Part shown: positions 51,059-62,599 of the stretch, piece after piece
Layout: each line of letters starts with the position of its first letter
How positions within the stretch are numbered: position 1 is the stretch's first letter
Origin: Muribaculaceae bacterium
GTDB taxonomy: Bacteria > Bacteroidota > Bacteroidia > Bacteroidales > Muribaculaceae
NCBI GenBank assembly: GCA_017621055.1
Contig: JAGATX010000022.1
Coordinates: 18,715 to 82,714, forward strand
Reading direction: 5' to 3'
DNA: 64,000 bases
The notes under the pieces: model-generated
Databases searched by the model: none
The model's input: only the letters and a program-made list of their open reading frames with translations
Told to the model about the DNA's origin: nothing
Position numbers and translations under genes: made by a program

Positions 51059-53242
51059 TCATAGCGGACCGAGCGGCGAGGGGCCGGTACGGTAGCGAAG
51101 GGCTGCCGGCAGCAGGGCGACGGCATCGGCAGGAACGGTGCCCCCCATGCGGTAGTAATGAAGCAGGCGGTGCCGTATGTCGCGGGCCACGGCATCGAAG
51201 CCGTCGTCGGCGACGCTGTCGGCCAGGACATCGAGCGCCTGCGGGCGTCGGCCGGCGAGCCACAGCGCCACAGCGGCATCCACGTTCAGCTCCTGATCCG
51301 CTCGCACCGGCGCTATTTTTTCGAAAATGTCGGCGGCGCCATCGTAATCACCGGCCATAAGCTTTGTTGCGGCCAGCAGGTGCTGAGGACGGGTGGCACG
51401 GCTGTCGCTGACGAAAGCAAGGTGGTGGAAATAGCGCTCGGCGCCCTCGAAATCGCGGCTGTAGAGTGCCGCCAGCCCTGCAAGTTCAAAAAATTCGGGG
51501 TCGTCGCCGGCACTGTCGGCAAAAGGTTCGAGGATGCCGGCGAGGTCGTCGGTCCATGCGCCGTACTTGGCGTAGCGAACCACGCCGAGGGCGGCATCGC
51601 GGTTATCGCGGTCGGTGAGCCGTGCCTCCAGATAGAAGTTGAACGCGTCGTCGGGTCTGTCGGCGGCAATGCAGATTTCGGCTTTGAGAACGAGGTCGTC
51701 GGACGTCGGGTCCGGGTATAACGTATCGAATATTTCCAGCGCGTCGGCGGCATTGCCGTTGGCTGTCATGAGTCTGAGAGCCTTTTCCCGGCGGTCACCG
51801 GTAATTTCTGTGTCGAAAAACTCCAGCGACCGGTTTGTGGTGGCATATCTGCCGAAAACTTCGGCGGCTTTGCCGAAGCGCGTGGCGAAGCGGAAAATGT
51901 CGCGCACCAGCAGGTTGTATATCCGGTTGGCCTTCATGTTTTCGTTCATGCTGTCGAGGGCCTCGCGTGCGTCGCCGTCATCGAAGAGCGACGCCAGAGG
52001 ACCGGCAGTGCTTTCGAGCATACGGCGCCTCATGCTCTCGGGTGCTTCGGCGGCAGAGAGCACAAGGGCATACTTGTCGCCGTCGGTGAGCATGGGCATG
52101 GCCGTGAGTACTTCGGCCAGAGCAATACCCTCGCTGTCCACCACAGGCGCCAGAGCGCTGTTCTCGGGGTGGAAGGGCAGGAACCAGTTGCTCACCTGAC
52201 CGAAGAAAGGCGACGAGCGCATGGCGCCGAGTGTGCCGTAGAGAACATCGTCTCCGGCCATGGCTGCGTCGTTGAATTGCCTGAGTTTGTCGAAGGTGCC
52301 TTGGGGCATATCGGCCATAGCGGCATCTGTACGCGCCGAGAAGTCCATGTCGGCGCCGCCGTTGCTGAACCGGCGCCCCAGTTCGCCCAGTTCGCTCCCC
52401 ATGTCGCGGCTGAAACGCCGCGAGAGGTCGCCGGCGCCAAGGGCGCGTATTTTTTCGATGATTATATCAACGATGTCGGAGGCGAGGGCGGGTTTGAGGG
52501 TGTGCACAAAGGCGGAAATCACGTCGCGGAGGTCATCGTTGTCGGCATGGATGTCGATAGCCGTTGCAAGCCATACCTTTGCGGTGGAAGAAATGTATAT
52601 GTCGGGGTCGCGCGCCAGAGTCGCCAGAAAGATAGCACGGTTGCTGTTCCAGCGGCGGACAAGGCCGAGACCCGCGGCGGCTATCCACAGTCGGCGGTCG
52701 TAGGCGGCGATGTCGGCGTCGGTGATGAATGCCATGGCGGCCTGCGATACATCTTCGTCGAAAAAGAGGTCGGTCCACAGCAGATTGAAGATGTCGGAGG
52801 CTATCTGCTCGAGTTCTTTTCGGCTTCGTGTGTCGGTCAGCGCCGTCACGTCGGTGCTCAGCCGCTTCTGCTCCATCACATAGTCGGCCATAAGGCTCTC
52901 CAGCGAGTCGTCGGGACGCATTCGCACAAAGCGCACGGTGCTCCAGAACAGCGAGGGGTCGTCGGCGGCATGGATATCGAAGTTCATGGTGTCGGCAAGG
53001 CGCGTTATGGCGAGCGCCATGGCCGTTTTCTCGGCGTTGACGTCGGCATCGGCGGGAGCGCCCATGAGATAGCGCAACATGTAGAAGAAACGGCCCTCGA
53101 GGGCATTGATACGCGGCCCGTAACTATTTGTGGCGGGGTGGCCGGCCAGTTGGCGAAGCCCTTCGAAGCAACGGTCGAAGCGGTTGCTGGCGGCGTCGGC
53201 GGCGATCTGTCGGCTTATGCTGTCGGAGCTTGTGTAGTCCAT
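51059..53242 (-). CDS. Large cytoplasmic helical-repeat protein
   Basis: This 727-residue protein has no signal peptide and is mostly alpha-helical. The C-terminal third shows TPR-like pairs (DAFNFYLEARLTDRDNRDAA; FEGAERYFHHLAFV; YDGAADIFEKIAPV). The N-terminal part (about 1-330) is a separate helical domain with no recognised motif. It is likely a scaffold. It follows the membrane-protein gene after six bases and belongs to the mltG-M3 peptidase operon. Confidence 0.75.
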   Translation of the reverse strand: MDYTSSDSISRQIAADAASNRFDRCFEGLRQLAGHPATNSYGPRINALEGRFFYMLRYLMGAPADADVNAEKTAMALAITRLADTMNFDIHAADDPSLFWSTVRFVRMRPDDSLESLMADYVMEQKRLSTDVTALTDTRSRKELEQIASDIFNLLWTDLFFDEDVSQAAMAFITDADIAAYDRRLWIAAAGLGLVRRWNSNRAIFLATLARDPDIYISSTAKVWLATAIDIHADNDDLRDVISAFVHTLKPALASDIVDIIIEKIRALGAGDLSRRFSRDMGSELGELGRRFSNGGADMDFSARTDAAMADMPQGTFDKLRQFNDAAMAGDDVLYGTLGAMRSSPFFGQVSNWFLPFHPENSALAPVVDSEGIALAEVLTAMPMLTDGDKYALVLSAAEAPESMRRRMLESTAGPLASLFDDGDAREALDSMNENMKANRIYNLLVRDIFRFATRFGKAAEVFGRYATTNRSLEFFDTEITGDRREKALRLMTANGNAADALEIFDTLYPDPTSDDLVLKAEICIAADRPDDAFNFYLEARLTDRDNRDAALGVVRYAKYGAWTDDLAGILEPFADSAGDDPEFFELAGLAALYSRDFEGAERYFHHLAFVSDSRATRPQHLLAATKLMAGDYDGAADIFEKIAPVRADQELNVDAAVALWLAGRRPQALDVLADSVADDGFDAVARDIRHRLLHYYRMGGTVPADAVALLPAALRYRTGPSPLGPL

Positions 53243-53248
53243 CTATAT

Positions 53249-53803
53249 TTAAACTTTGAAAGTTGTCATCTTGTTCAGTAGGTCGATGGTACCCGGGGGC
53301 AGTGCGTCGGCGGGCGCCGTCAGCAGCCTCACGCCGTCGGCGCGGCCTTTCCGGAGCCATATGGCCACGGCCCTTCCGCCGGCATCGATTGCCGTCACCT
53401 CGCCGGGCGTGAACGTCAGCGTACCGGCGGCACGGAGCGAGGCTTCGGCGGCTTCATCGCTCTCCATGGCGGTGAACGGATAGAACGTTATCACAATCGC
53501 GCCGTCGGAGCGGCGTGCCCAGCGCTGGGGGCGCGTCAGCAGTGCCGTTGCCGGGCGGGCGCCGTGGGTGAGCCACACCATGACGAGCACCATCGGATAG
53601 ACGATAAGAGCAAAAATTATGCCAACAAAAGCAAAACGGAGGTCGGACAGCGCCGCCACACCGCAACCGCCGAGGACGAGAAGCGCTATCCATATGTTCC
53701 GCACGATTGCACGGCGCGTGAGCAGCCCTATGTAGCGGGCGGCATCAGGTCGGAAGAGGGTGGCGCTGCCGGTGTCGCCGGGCGTGGGCGTGGAGGTGTT
53801 CAT
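53249..53803 (-). CDS. Membrane protein with two TM segments, function unknown
   Basis: This 184-residue protein has two hydrophobic segments (about 36-55 and 58-78) and a C-terminal soluble part of beta character (AIVITFYPFTAM, GTLTFTPGEVTAIDAGG), a layout like YcxB-type proteins. The family is not certain. It sits 10 bases after the M3 peptidase gene and six bases before the helical-repeat gene, so all are co-transcribed. Confidence 0.72.
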   Translation of the reverse strand: MNTSTPTPGDTGSATLFRPDAARYIGLLTRRAIVRNIWIALLVLGGCGVAALSDLRFAFVGIIFALIVYPMVLVMVWLTHGARPATALLTRPQRWARRSDGAIVITFYPFTAMESDEAAEASLRAAGTLTFTPGEVTAIDAGGRAVAIWLRKGRADGVRLLTAPADALPPGTIDLLNKMTTFKV

Positions 53804-53813
53804 CCGTTGGCTG

Positions 53814-55952
<2,139 letters not shown>

Positions 55953-55978
55953 ACTGACAGTTTTTTTTGCGGATGTTT

Positions 55979-56992
55979 TCAGAGGCCGCGGGCCGCGAGG
56001 GCGCGGTGGTATCGGGCGGCATTGATGCGGTGTCGGTTGTAATCGGCGGCAAAATCGTGGTAGCCCGAAAAATCGGGGCGTGCGCACATATAAAGATAGT
56101 TGTGGACGGGTGCCGACAGCACGGCGTCGAGCGTCGAAGCCTCGGCAATGCGTATCGGGCCGGGTGGCAGGCCTTCGTTGCGGTAGGTATTGTACGGCGA
56201 GTCGACGGAGAGGTGGCTGCCGGTGATGCGTCGTAGCCCGAAGTCGCCGAGGGCGAATTTCACAGTGGGGTCGGCCTGCAGGGGCATGTCCCGCTGCAAC
56301 CGGTTGATGTACAGTCGCGCCACGGCGCCGCGCTCGTCGGTCTTGTTTGTTTCTTCCTCCACTATCGAGGCAATGACGGCTACATCGACGGGCGTGAGGC
56401 CGAGGCTGTCGGCGGCGGCGCGACGGCTTTCGGTCCAGAAATCGTCGCGGTAGTTCAACATTGTCTGAAGAACCAGGGCCGGGTCGGCTGTCCAGTAGAA
56501 TTCGTAGGTATCGGGCAGCACGGCGGCGGCATACTGCTCGGGGGTATAGCCGGCGGTGCCGAACACGCTGTCGGCGGCGGCGGCAAAGGCTGCGCTGTCG
56601 GCCTCGAAACGGCTGCCGGCACGCGCGGCGAGCTGGCCGAAGGTGCGCATATTGTTGAAGGTGAAGCGTATGGGCGTTTCGCTGCCGCGGACAATGGCAC
56701 GGCTCAGCGTCAGCGCCTGCATGCCCGGCTCGGCGACGTACGAACCCCGCGAGCGGGCGGCGTCGCCGTCCTGCAGCTCCCATAGGCGTGCCACTTTAGC
56801 GCCGTAAGCACCGAGATTGGCCGTGAGGGTGTCGCGCACGGCAGCGGCGGTAGCGCCGGAGGGTATATATATCCGGCAGGGCTCGCCTTCATATGTTGCC
56901 GCACACAGTATTCGCCATACTCCGAAGACTGCACCGGTCAGTATGATGATTGTGGTTAGGCTCCACAACAATATTCGTCTGGATTTCATCAT
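55979..56992 (-). CDS. mltG: Endolytic murein transglycosylase
   Basis: This 337-residue YceG-family protein is anchored by an N-terminal membrane segment (WSLTTIIILTGAVFGVW). It cuts nascent glycan strands to end their growth. Family signatures are LPDTYEFYW, VIASIVEEET (catalytic Glu), LQADPTVKFALG and SPYNTYRNEGLPPGPI. It heads the five-gene operon running to 50615, preceded by a TAATTTTG box. Confidence 0.94.
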   Translation of the reverse strand: MMKSRRILLWSLTTIIILTGAVFGVWRILCAATYEGEPCRIYIPSGATAAAVRDTLTANLGAYGAKVARLWELQDGDAARSRGSYVAEPGMQALTLSRAIVRGSETPIRFTFNNMRTFGQLAARAGSRFEADSAAFAAAADSVFGTAGYTPEQYAAAVLPDTYEFYWTADPALVLQTMLNYRDDFWTESRRAAADSLGLTPVDVAVIASIVEEETNKTDERGAVARLYINRLQRDMPLQADPTVKFALGDFGLRRITGSHLSVDSPYNTYRNEGLPPGPIRIAEASTLDAVLSAPVHNYLYMCARPDFSGYHDFAADYNRHRINAARYHRALAARGL

Positions 56993-57018
56993 TGCTCGAA
57001 ATGGATGTAATTATTTTT

Positions 57019-57026
57019 CAAAATTA
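57019..57026 (-). promoter_or_regulatory. -7 promoter box for the mltG operon
   Basis: The minus strand reads TAATTTTG, 26 bases before the start at 56992. A TTG lies 16 bases upstream, closer than usual. Confidence 0.6.
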
Positions 57027-57103
57027 CATTATTTATTTCAAACAATAAGCAAATCACTTACTAATAATACTTAAAACGGGAAACAAACGAGGAAAAACGC
57101 AGA

Positions 57104-58156
57104 TCAGTCGAGCATGAGCGAGATGTATGGGCGGCGGGTGGGTAGCCCGAAGATGTCGCCGGTGGCCGGCGCGCTGAAAAGGATTGCCGTCAAGGTGGTG
57201 ATGTCGGCTTCGAGGTCGGGCCGTCGCGGCCGCTCGTCGTCGCGGGTGCATACGCCGTCGCGCAGCCGGTAGACACCGCTGTTTTCGGGCAATATGGGGT
57301 CATGGAGAACGATGGAGAAACACAGTGAGGGGTTGGCGGCGGCGAGGGCGCCGAGCACGGCGTCGGCGTCGACAATACGGAGCATGGCACGCGGCCGCAG
57401 ACCAGTGGCGGCGGCGCTCCGAGACGGGGGTGCCCATACCGTCAGCGACCTCTTTCCCACACGCTTTCTCACGTCGGCGAGCACGGTCTCAGCGGCCTCG
57501 GTGTTGTCGGCCAGCAGCGCGCGCACGCACACCGGCGTGGCGGCGTTACCGTCGGTGTCGACCGCCACAGCAATGGCGCTCCCCGCGCCGTTGCATGCCG
57601 CCGTCATGAACGAACCTTTGTCAAGACTAAGATCGGTGAGAATGTATTTGAAATCGTCGGCACTGTGGAGCACACCGCAGCCATGCCGCAGTTCCAGATC
57701 ATGGAGCAACTCAAAAGTCGGTTCAACTACCTCGCCGCATTCATCGAACCGGTGGATGGCAGTATAGTGCAGCGATTCGACATAGAAGACGGTGGCAAAG
57801 CCGGCGGAGCGCCGGTAATAGTCGAACAGGTGGGGCTCTGCGGGGATAAGTTCTGCAAGCGCCGTGCCGGCAGAGCGGGCGCGCCGCAGACAGCCGGCGA
57901 GCAGGGCGGTGGCGTGGCCGTGGCCACGAGCCTGGGGGAGGGTGCCCACGCAGCTTATGTATGCCGATGTGAGCGTGGCGCCCGCGTAGGCAGAGGAATA
58001 TCGCTGCATCAGTGCGCCGCTGACCGTTTTGCCGTCGGCCTCGACGGTGACGACATCGTCATCGCGCGCTATGGAGCTGAAGAACCAGTTTGTCCATCGG
58101 CGTGGCTCGTCGAAGCAGACGTCGAAAATCTCTCGCAGTTGTCGTGTGTTGGCCAT
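57104..58156 (-). CDS. GNAT acetyltransferase of the Eis type
   Basis: This 350-residue protein has an N-terminal GNAT fold (about 1-150) with the acetyl-CoA loop VGTLPQARGHGHATALL, a second GNAT-like part, and a C-terminal SCP2-like domain (about 255-350; ANPSLCFSIVLHDPILPENSGV). This three-part layout matches Eis-related proteins, which acetylate amines. The substrate is unknown. The start overlaps the stop of the NDH-2 gene by one base (TGATG). Confidence 0.82.
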   Translation of the reverse strand: MANTRQLREIFDVCFDEPRRWTNWFFSSIARDDDVVTVEADGKTVSGALMQRYSSAYAGATLTSAYISCVGTLPQARGHGHATALLAGCLRRARSAGTALAELIPAEPHLFDYYRRSAGFATVFYVESLHYTAIHRFDECGEVVEPTFELLHDLELRHGCGVLHSADDFKYILTDLSLDKGSFMTAACNGAGSAIAVAVDTDGNAATPVCVRALLADNTEAAETVLADVRKRVGKRSLTVWAPPSRSAAATGLRPRAMLRIVDADAVLGALAAANPSLCFSIVLHDPILPENSGVYRLRDGVCTRDDERPRRPDLEADITTLTAILFSAPATGDIFGLPTRRPYISLMLD

Positions 58157-59433
58157 CAGTCGTTCCAGTAAGAGCGTACGGGGTATTTGCCTGGGCGCAG
58201 CATCAGGCGCAGACCCGACGAGAAAGTGAAGTAGCTGTACGTCCAGTTCACAAGCACCACTATCTTGTTGCGCATGCCCAGCAGCGAGATGAGGTGGATG
58301 AACATCCACGCCATCCAGGCCAGACGGCCGGACAGGTGCATTTTCCCCATGTCCACCACTGCGCGGTTGCGTCCGATAGTTGCCATGGAGCCTTTGTCGT
58401 GGTATTCGAACGGTTTTCGGCTGTCGGGGCGGCTGAGGTTGCGCGCCAGTGTGCGTCCCTGCTGTATGGCCACCTGAGCCACCTGCGGGTGTCCCTTGGG
58501 GTATTTTTCGTCCATATGCAGGGCAATGTCGCCGATGGCATACACATCGTCGAGTCCCCGGACGGCATTGTACTCGTCCACGTCGAAACGTCCGCCGAAC
58601 GACGGCTTGACATCGGTGTTCTCAAGGTCGAAAGCCACACCTTGAACGCCTGCTGTCCATATCACGGTGTCGGCGGCGAAAGTTTCGCCGCCCTCGAGCT
58701 CGACGATGCCCTTGGTGTAACTTTTCGTCATTGTGTGCAGCCGAACTTCCACACCGAGCTGGTCGAGGGCTTTTGCGGCGTCGGCGCTGCTGCGCGCGCT
58801 CATCGTTCTGAGCAGCCGGTCGGTACCCTCGATGAGTATGACCTTTACTTCGTTCTCTTTTATGCCCGGATATTCCTTTTTGAGCACAAAGCGCTTGAGT
58901 TCGCCGAGAGCGCCGGCAATCTCCACGCCGGTTGGTCCGCCGCCTATCACAGCGAAGGTCAGCAGCCGGCGTCGGGCGCCGGCGTCGGCGGTAAGCGATG
59001 CCCGCTCGAGGCGGTCGAGGATTTCGTTTCGGCAGCGTATGGCCTGTGGCGTGCTCTTGAGAGTATATACGTGCTTTTCCAACTCCGTGTTACCGAAGAA
59101 ATTGTTGGTGGTGCCGGCGGCTATGACCAGCACGTCGTATGGTATGTCCTCGTACTGCGTGCGCACCAGCTTTGCCGAGGCGTCGATGGCGCGGACGTCG
59201 CCCATATGGTAGCGGCAGCCGCGGTAACAGCGGCGTGTGAGTTCGCGGCGAAGCGGAAAGCTGATGCTTGCCGGCTCCAGACCCGACGATGCTACCTGAT
59301 AAAACAGCGGCGGGAAACTGTGGTAGTTGTGGCGGTCCACCACCGTCACGTCGTATAGCGTTTTATCTATGTTTTTGGCGACATTCAGACCGGCGAAGCC
59401 TCCGCCGATTATCACCAGGCGTTTTTTCTGCAT
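58156..59433 (-). CDS. ndh: Type II NADH dehydrogenase
   Basis: This 425-residue FAD enzyme passes electrons from NADH to quinone without pumping protons. It has two Rossmann motifs, IIGGGFAGLNVAKN (FAD) and VIGGGPTGVEIAGAL (NADH), the quinone-side AIQQG motif in QVAIQQGRTLARNL, and YAIGDIA. The C-terminal amphipathic/membrane stretch (about 375-410) anchors it to the inner membrane. The ATG at 59433 is the family start. Confidence 0.93.
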   Translation of the reverse strand: MQKKRLVIIGGGFAGLNVAKNIDKTLYDVTVVDRHNYHSFPPLFYQVASSGLEPASISFPLRRELTRRCYRGCRYHMGDVRAIDASAKLVRTQYEDIPYDVLVIAAGTTNNFFGNTELEKHVYTLKSTPQAIRCRNEILDRLERASLTADAGARRRLLTFAVIGGGPTGVEIAGALGELKRFVLKKEYPGIKENEVKVILIEGTDRLLRTMSARSSADAAKALDQLGVEVRLHTMTKSYTKGIVELEGGETFAADTVIWTAGVQGVAFDLENTDVKPSFGGRFDVDEYNAVRGLDDVYAIGDIALHMDEKYPKGHPQVAQVAIQQGRTLARNLSRPDSRKPFEYHDKGSMATIGRNRAVVDMGKMHLSGRLAWMAWMFIHLISLLGMRNKIVVLVNWTYSYFTFSSGLRLMLRPGKYPVRSYWND

Positions 59434-59492
59434 AATTCGTGAAGTTTTGCAATTAAAACACGCCTGCGGCGGCAAATGTTGAGGCGGGGTTC

Positions 59493-60149
59493 TCAAGGCT
59501 CGAGTACGAGAGCGGCGATCTGGTCGGGCGTGGACACTATGTGGTCGGCCATAGCCTCTTTGAGCTCGTGGATTGTGCGGAATCCCCATGTCACGCCGCA
59601 GCTCTCCACACATGCGCGGCGCGCCGTTTCCATATCCACGCCGGAGTCGCCGACATAGAGCACGTCGGCCTTAGGCGTGGGGCACATGCCCAGAGCCTTG
59701 AACACTATCGAAGGGTCGGGCTTGCGGGGCATGCCGTCCTCGTTGCCGAGGATGGCGCGGAAGTTGGCGTCCGGAAAATAATGGTTTATGATTTTCGTCA
59801 CGGCCTCCTGATATTTGTTCGACGTCACCGCCAGGTTTATGCCGCGCGCCGTAAGGTCGGCCAGCAGACCGTCGATGCCGGGGTAGGGCGTTGTGGCGTC
59901 GCAGCAGTGCTCGTTGTAATATTCGGTGAAGTGCGCCAGGGCGGCGCGGATGTTCTTTTCGGAGCGTGCGTCGTCGGGCAGGGCGCGTTCTATCAGTTTT
60001 GTCACGCCGTTGCCCACCATGTTGGGGTATACCCACATTCCGTGCTGCGGGAAATCCATTGCCGCCAGGGCGTGGTTGGTGGCCTGCGCAAGGTCGTCGA
60101 TGGAGTTGAGTAGCGTGCCGTCGAGGTCGAAGATAACGTAACTTTTCAT
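59493..60149 (-). CDS. HAD-superfamily phosphatase (phosphoglycolate phosphatase-like)
   Basis: This 218-residue HAD hydrolase has motif I FDLDGTLLNS, motif II VTSNK, motif III RKPDPSIVFKAL and motif IV GDSGVDMETA. The helical cap after motif I fits the Gph/PgpB group. Exact substrate is unknown. I use the ATG at 60149 and not the upstream TTG. It starts seven bases after tamL ends. Confidence 0.9.
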   Translation of the reverse strand: MKSYVIFDLDGTLLNSIDDLAQATNHALAAMDFPQHGMWVYPNMVGNGVTKLIERALPDDARSEKNIRAALAHFTEYYNEHCCDATTPYPGIDGLLADLTARGINLAVTSNKYQEAVTKIINHYFPDANFRAILGNEDGMPRKPDPSIVFKALGMCPTPKADVLYVGDSGVDMETARRACVESCGVTWGFRTIHELKEAMADHIVSTPDQIAALVLEP

Positions 60150-60156
60150 ATTCAAC

Positions 60157-62517
60157 TTAGAAGGGGTAGCCCACGGCGAAGTGGAAATTGGCGTCGCGGC
60201 TCCACTTGGGATGAACGATTGGCCATGCCTCCTGGTTCATGGCGGGGTTGTGGGCTTTCATGCCCAGGTCGAAGCGCAGCAGGAAGTATGTGAAGTCCAT
60301 ACGGAGTCCCACGCCGTAGGCCAGGGCTATTTCTTTATAAAAACTGTTGAATTGGAAAAGACCGCCGGGCTGGTTTTCGTAGTCCTTGATAGTCCATATG
60401 TTACCGGCGTCGATGAACACGGCGCCCTCAAAGACCCAGAAGAGCTTGGCGCGGTACTCCACGCTCATGTCCAGGCGTATGTCGCCGCACTGGTTGATGA
60501 AGTCGGTCACGGAGTTGCGGGCGTCGTAGCGTCCCGGGCCCAGCGAGCGCACGCCCCAGCCGCGCACGCCGTTGGCGCCCCCGGCATAGAACCTCTTCTC
60601 GAAGGGGACCATGCTGGAGTTGCCGTAAGGATAGCATATGCCGGCGCCGACGTGGAACGATAGCGACGAGCGACCCGACAGCGCGTGGGTGTACGTATAG
60701 TCGGCCTCGCCCTTTACGTACTGGGCATACTGTATGCCCAGAAGTTTGTACACTCCGTCGGAGCGGCGCTGGCGGGCTATGCTGCTGATGGCATAGAGCA
60801 GATTGCCGGCGGTCTCCACCGAGCCGCGGAAGCTGTAGACCGACGGCTGGTAGTAGTTGCGGGCGTCGGTGGCCGACGGCAGACGCCGGTTGGTGATGGA
60901 GTAGGTATACCCCATGCGAACGATGAAGTGGTCCTCGTAGCTATAGCGCAGCAAAGGGTTCGACGGCGCTATCTGGTCGATGAAATCGATGGTGGAGCGG
61001 GGCAGCCGCACATAGTTGATGTCGATGAGGTCGAAGGTATGACGGCGCAGGGCGCGGCGGCGCTGCTGCTGCCACTTCCAGCGCCACGAGCCGCCGGCGA
61101 TGATGCGGGTGTACTCGGGGCGTTCCTGATAGTTGAACGATACGGCGAACTCCGTCGACGCCAGTATCCTCTGTTTGAACGAGCGCGACAGGAAAGGGCA
61201 CTTGAATACCGGGAAGGTGAGGCCAACCTCGGCGGCATATTCGGTGTAGCGTTTGTTCACCAGACCGTCGAACTTGCCGGAGAGGCTCTCGTAGTTTGCG
61301 CGCAGCTTGGCGGAGAGGAGTTCGGAGCCTTTGGCGAGGTTGCGGTGCTGATAACCGAGCCCTATGCCGAAGCCGAGGTCGCCCTCGCTGTTGGTGCCTT
61401 CGAGCTCGGCGGTGACACTCTGTTTTTTGTTTCGCGAGAGCACGATGTCGGCATCGAGCAGACCGATGTCGCCCAAGGTGCCGGCGGGGTTGAGCCGCAC
61501 GTTCACGAACTTGACGATGGCGAGGCGCCCGAGGGCCTCGTAGACGCGCTCCATGCTCCGGGCGCTGTAGGTGTCGCCGCTGTTGAGGGGGCACATCTCA
61601 TAGAGGAGTCCGGGACGCAGGTAGTGGTCGGCGCCATAGTAGAACGAGGCGCCGCGGTAATCCACGGTGTCGCGGGCGCCGGCTCCCCCCGGCTCGCAGT
61701 CGATATAGTAGTTGACGCGCCGTATCATATACCGGTGGTGTTGGCGGTCGGCAAGGAGCGCCGAGTCGGGCGTGGCGGCCGCTGTCGCCGCCGGCGCGTG
61801 GATATTCATTATCAGGGCTGTGAGAGGGCTGCCTGCCACGGTGTCGGCCGTATAATTGATGTTTTCGCGCGAAAAGCGGTAATATCCGCGGTTCTGGAGC
61901 ATGCGGGCAATGCGCGAGCGCTCGTTGTCGAGGGCAGTGCGGTCCAGGAGCATGCCCGGGCGCAATGTGCCCTCGGCGGCGACGTCGGCAAGGACTATGC
62001 GGCGCAGTGCCGTGTCGGCAATGTTGTAGCCCACGCTCTGCACGCGGCGGGGCGTGCCCGGCGCTATGGTGTATACCACTTTCATGCGGCGGTCGCCTCT
62101 GTGGATGGTGTCGGCGGCCACGCGCGCGTCCATGTATCCGCTATTCACCATTGCCTGGGTGAGCTGGCGCCGCGAGGCCTCGGTGAGGACGCTGTCGTAG
62201 ATAACCGGCGGCTGACCCACGCGCCGCAGCCACCGGTTGTACCACTTCGTGGTGTCGGTGCCTGACAGACTGTAGGTTGCCAGCGACAGCTTGGCGAATC
62301 CCAGCACCTTGTGGTTCGGGGTCTGACGAAGGAAGTTGACGAGTTCGACGGTACTCACACCCTCGGCGTCGGCGGGGCGCCCGGCGCTGTCGACCAGCGT
62401 GACCTTGACGTCGTCGAGCAGGTAGCTGCCCGTCGGCACATGGCGCACCGACGAGCACCCCGCAAGGAGCGCCGCGGCTATAACAAGGAGGGCAATTGCT
62501 GCCGTAGTGGTTTTCAC
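60157..62517 (-). CDS. tamL: BamA-family outer-membrane lipoprotein TamL
   Basis: This 786-residue protein belongs to the Omp85/BamA superfamily and is the lipoprotein TamL of Bacteroidota. A signal peptide ends in a lipobox (ALLAGCSS). POTRA-like units span about 25-400. The C-terminal barrel (about 410-786) includes FYAGGANGVRGWGVRSLGPG with the conserved VRGW loop, and ends FHFAVGYPF, a classic barrel signal. It inserts proteins or lipids in the outer membrane with TamB. The start is a GTG five bases after the -7 box, with an in-frame stop inside the box, so no earlier start is possible. Confidence 0.92.
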   Translation of the reverse strand: MKTTTAAIALLVIAAALLAGCSSVRHVPTGSYLLDDVKVTLVDSAGRPADAEGVSTVELVNFLRQTPNHKVLGFAKLSLATYSLSGTDTTKWYNRWLRRVGQPPVIYDSVLTEASRRQLTQAMVNSGYMDARVAADTIHRGDRRMKVVYTIAPGTPRRVQSVGYNIADTALRRIVLADVAAEGTLRPGMLLDRTALDNERSRIARMLQNRGYYRFSRENINYTADTVAGSPLTALIMNIHAPAATAAATPDSALLADRQHHRYMIRRVNYYIDCEPGGAGARDTVDYRGASFYYGADHYLRPGLLYEMCPLNSGDTYSARSMERVYEALGRLAIVKFVNVRLNPAGTLGDIGLLDADIVLSRNKKQSVTAELEGTNSEGDLGFGIGLGYQHRNLAKGSELLSAKLRANYESLSGKFDGLVNKRYTEYAAEVGLTFPVFKCPFLSRSFKQRILASTEFAVSFNYQERPEYTRIIAGGSWRWKWQQQRRRALRRHTFDLIDINYVRLPRSTIDFIDQIAPSNPLLRYSYEDHFIVRMGYTYSITNRRLPSATDARNYYQPSVYSFRGSVETAGNLLYAISSIARQRRSDGVYKLLGIQYAQYVKGEADYTYTHALSGRSSLSFHVGAGICYPYGNSSMVPFEKRFYAGGANGVRGWGVRSLGPGRYDARNSVTDFINQCGDIRLDMSVEYRAKLFWVFEGAVFIDAGNIWTIKDYENQPGGLFQFNSFYKEIALAYGVGLRMDFTYFLLRFDLGMKAHNPAMNQEAWPIVHPKWSRDANFHFAVGYPF

Positions 62518-62521
62518 ACCG

Positions 62522-62529
62522 CAAAGTTA
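62522..62529 (-). promoter_or_regulatory. -7 promoter box for tamL
   Basis: The minus strand reads TAACTTTG and ends four bases before the GTG start, which implies a leaderless mRNA. The TAA of the box is an in-frame stop relative to tamL. Confidence 0.65.
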
Positions 62530-62530
62530 C

Positions 62531-62589
62531 GCCAAAACCGCCAATCGGCAATGATATCGGGGCAAAAAAGTCGGATTGGCGGTTTTGGC
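62531..62589. repeat. 16-bp perfect inverted repeat between two minus-strand genes
   Basis: GCCAAAACCGCCAATC at 62531-62546 is the reverse complement of 62574-62589, with a 27-base loop. It lies 11 bases past the stop of the 62600 gene and touches the tamL promoter. It may be a terminator or a binding site for a regulator of tamL. Confidence 0.55.
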
Positions 62590-62599
62590 CTTACCCCGC

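Noticed and set aside
55953-56783. N-terminal extension of the M3 peptidase to 989 residues
   Set aside because: The extra part overlaps mltG in another frame. The ATG at 55952 gives a proper signal peptide.
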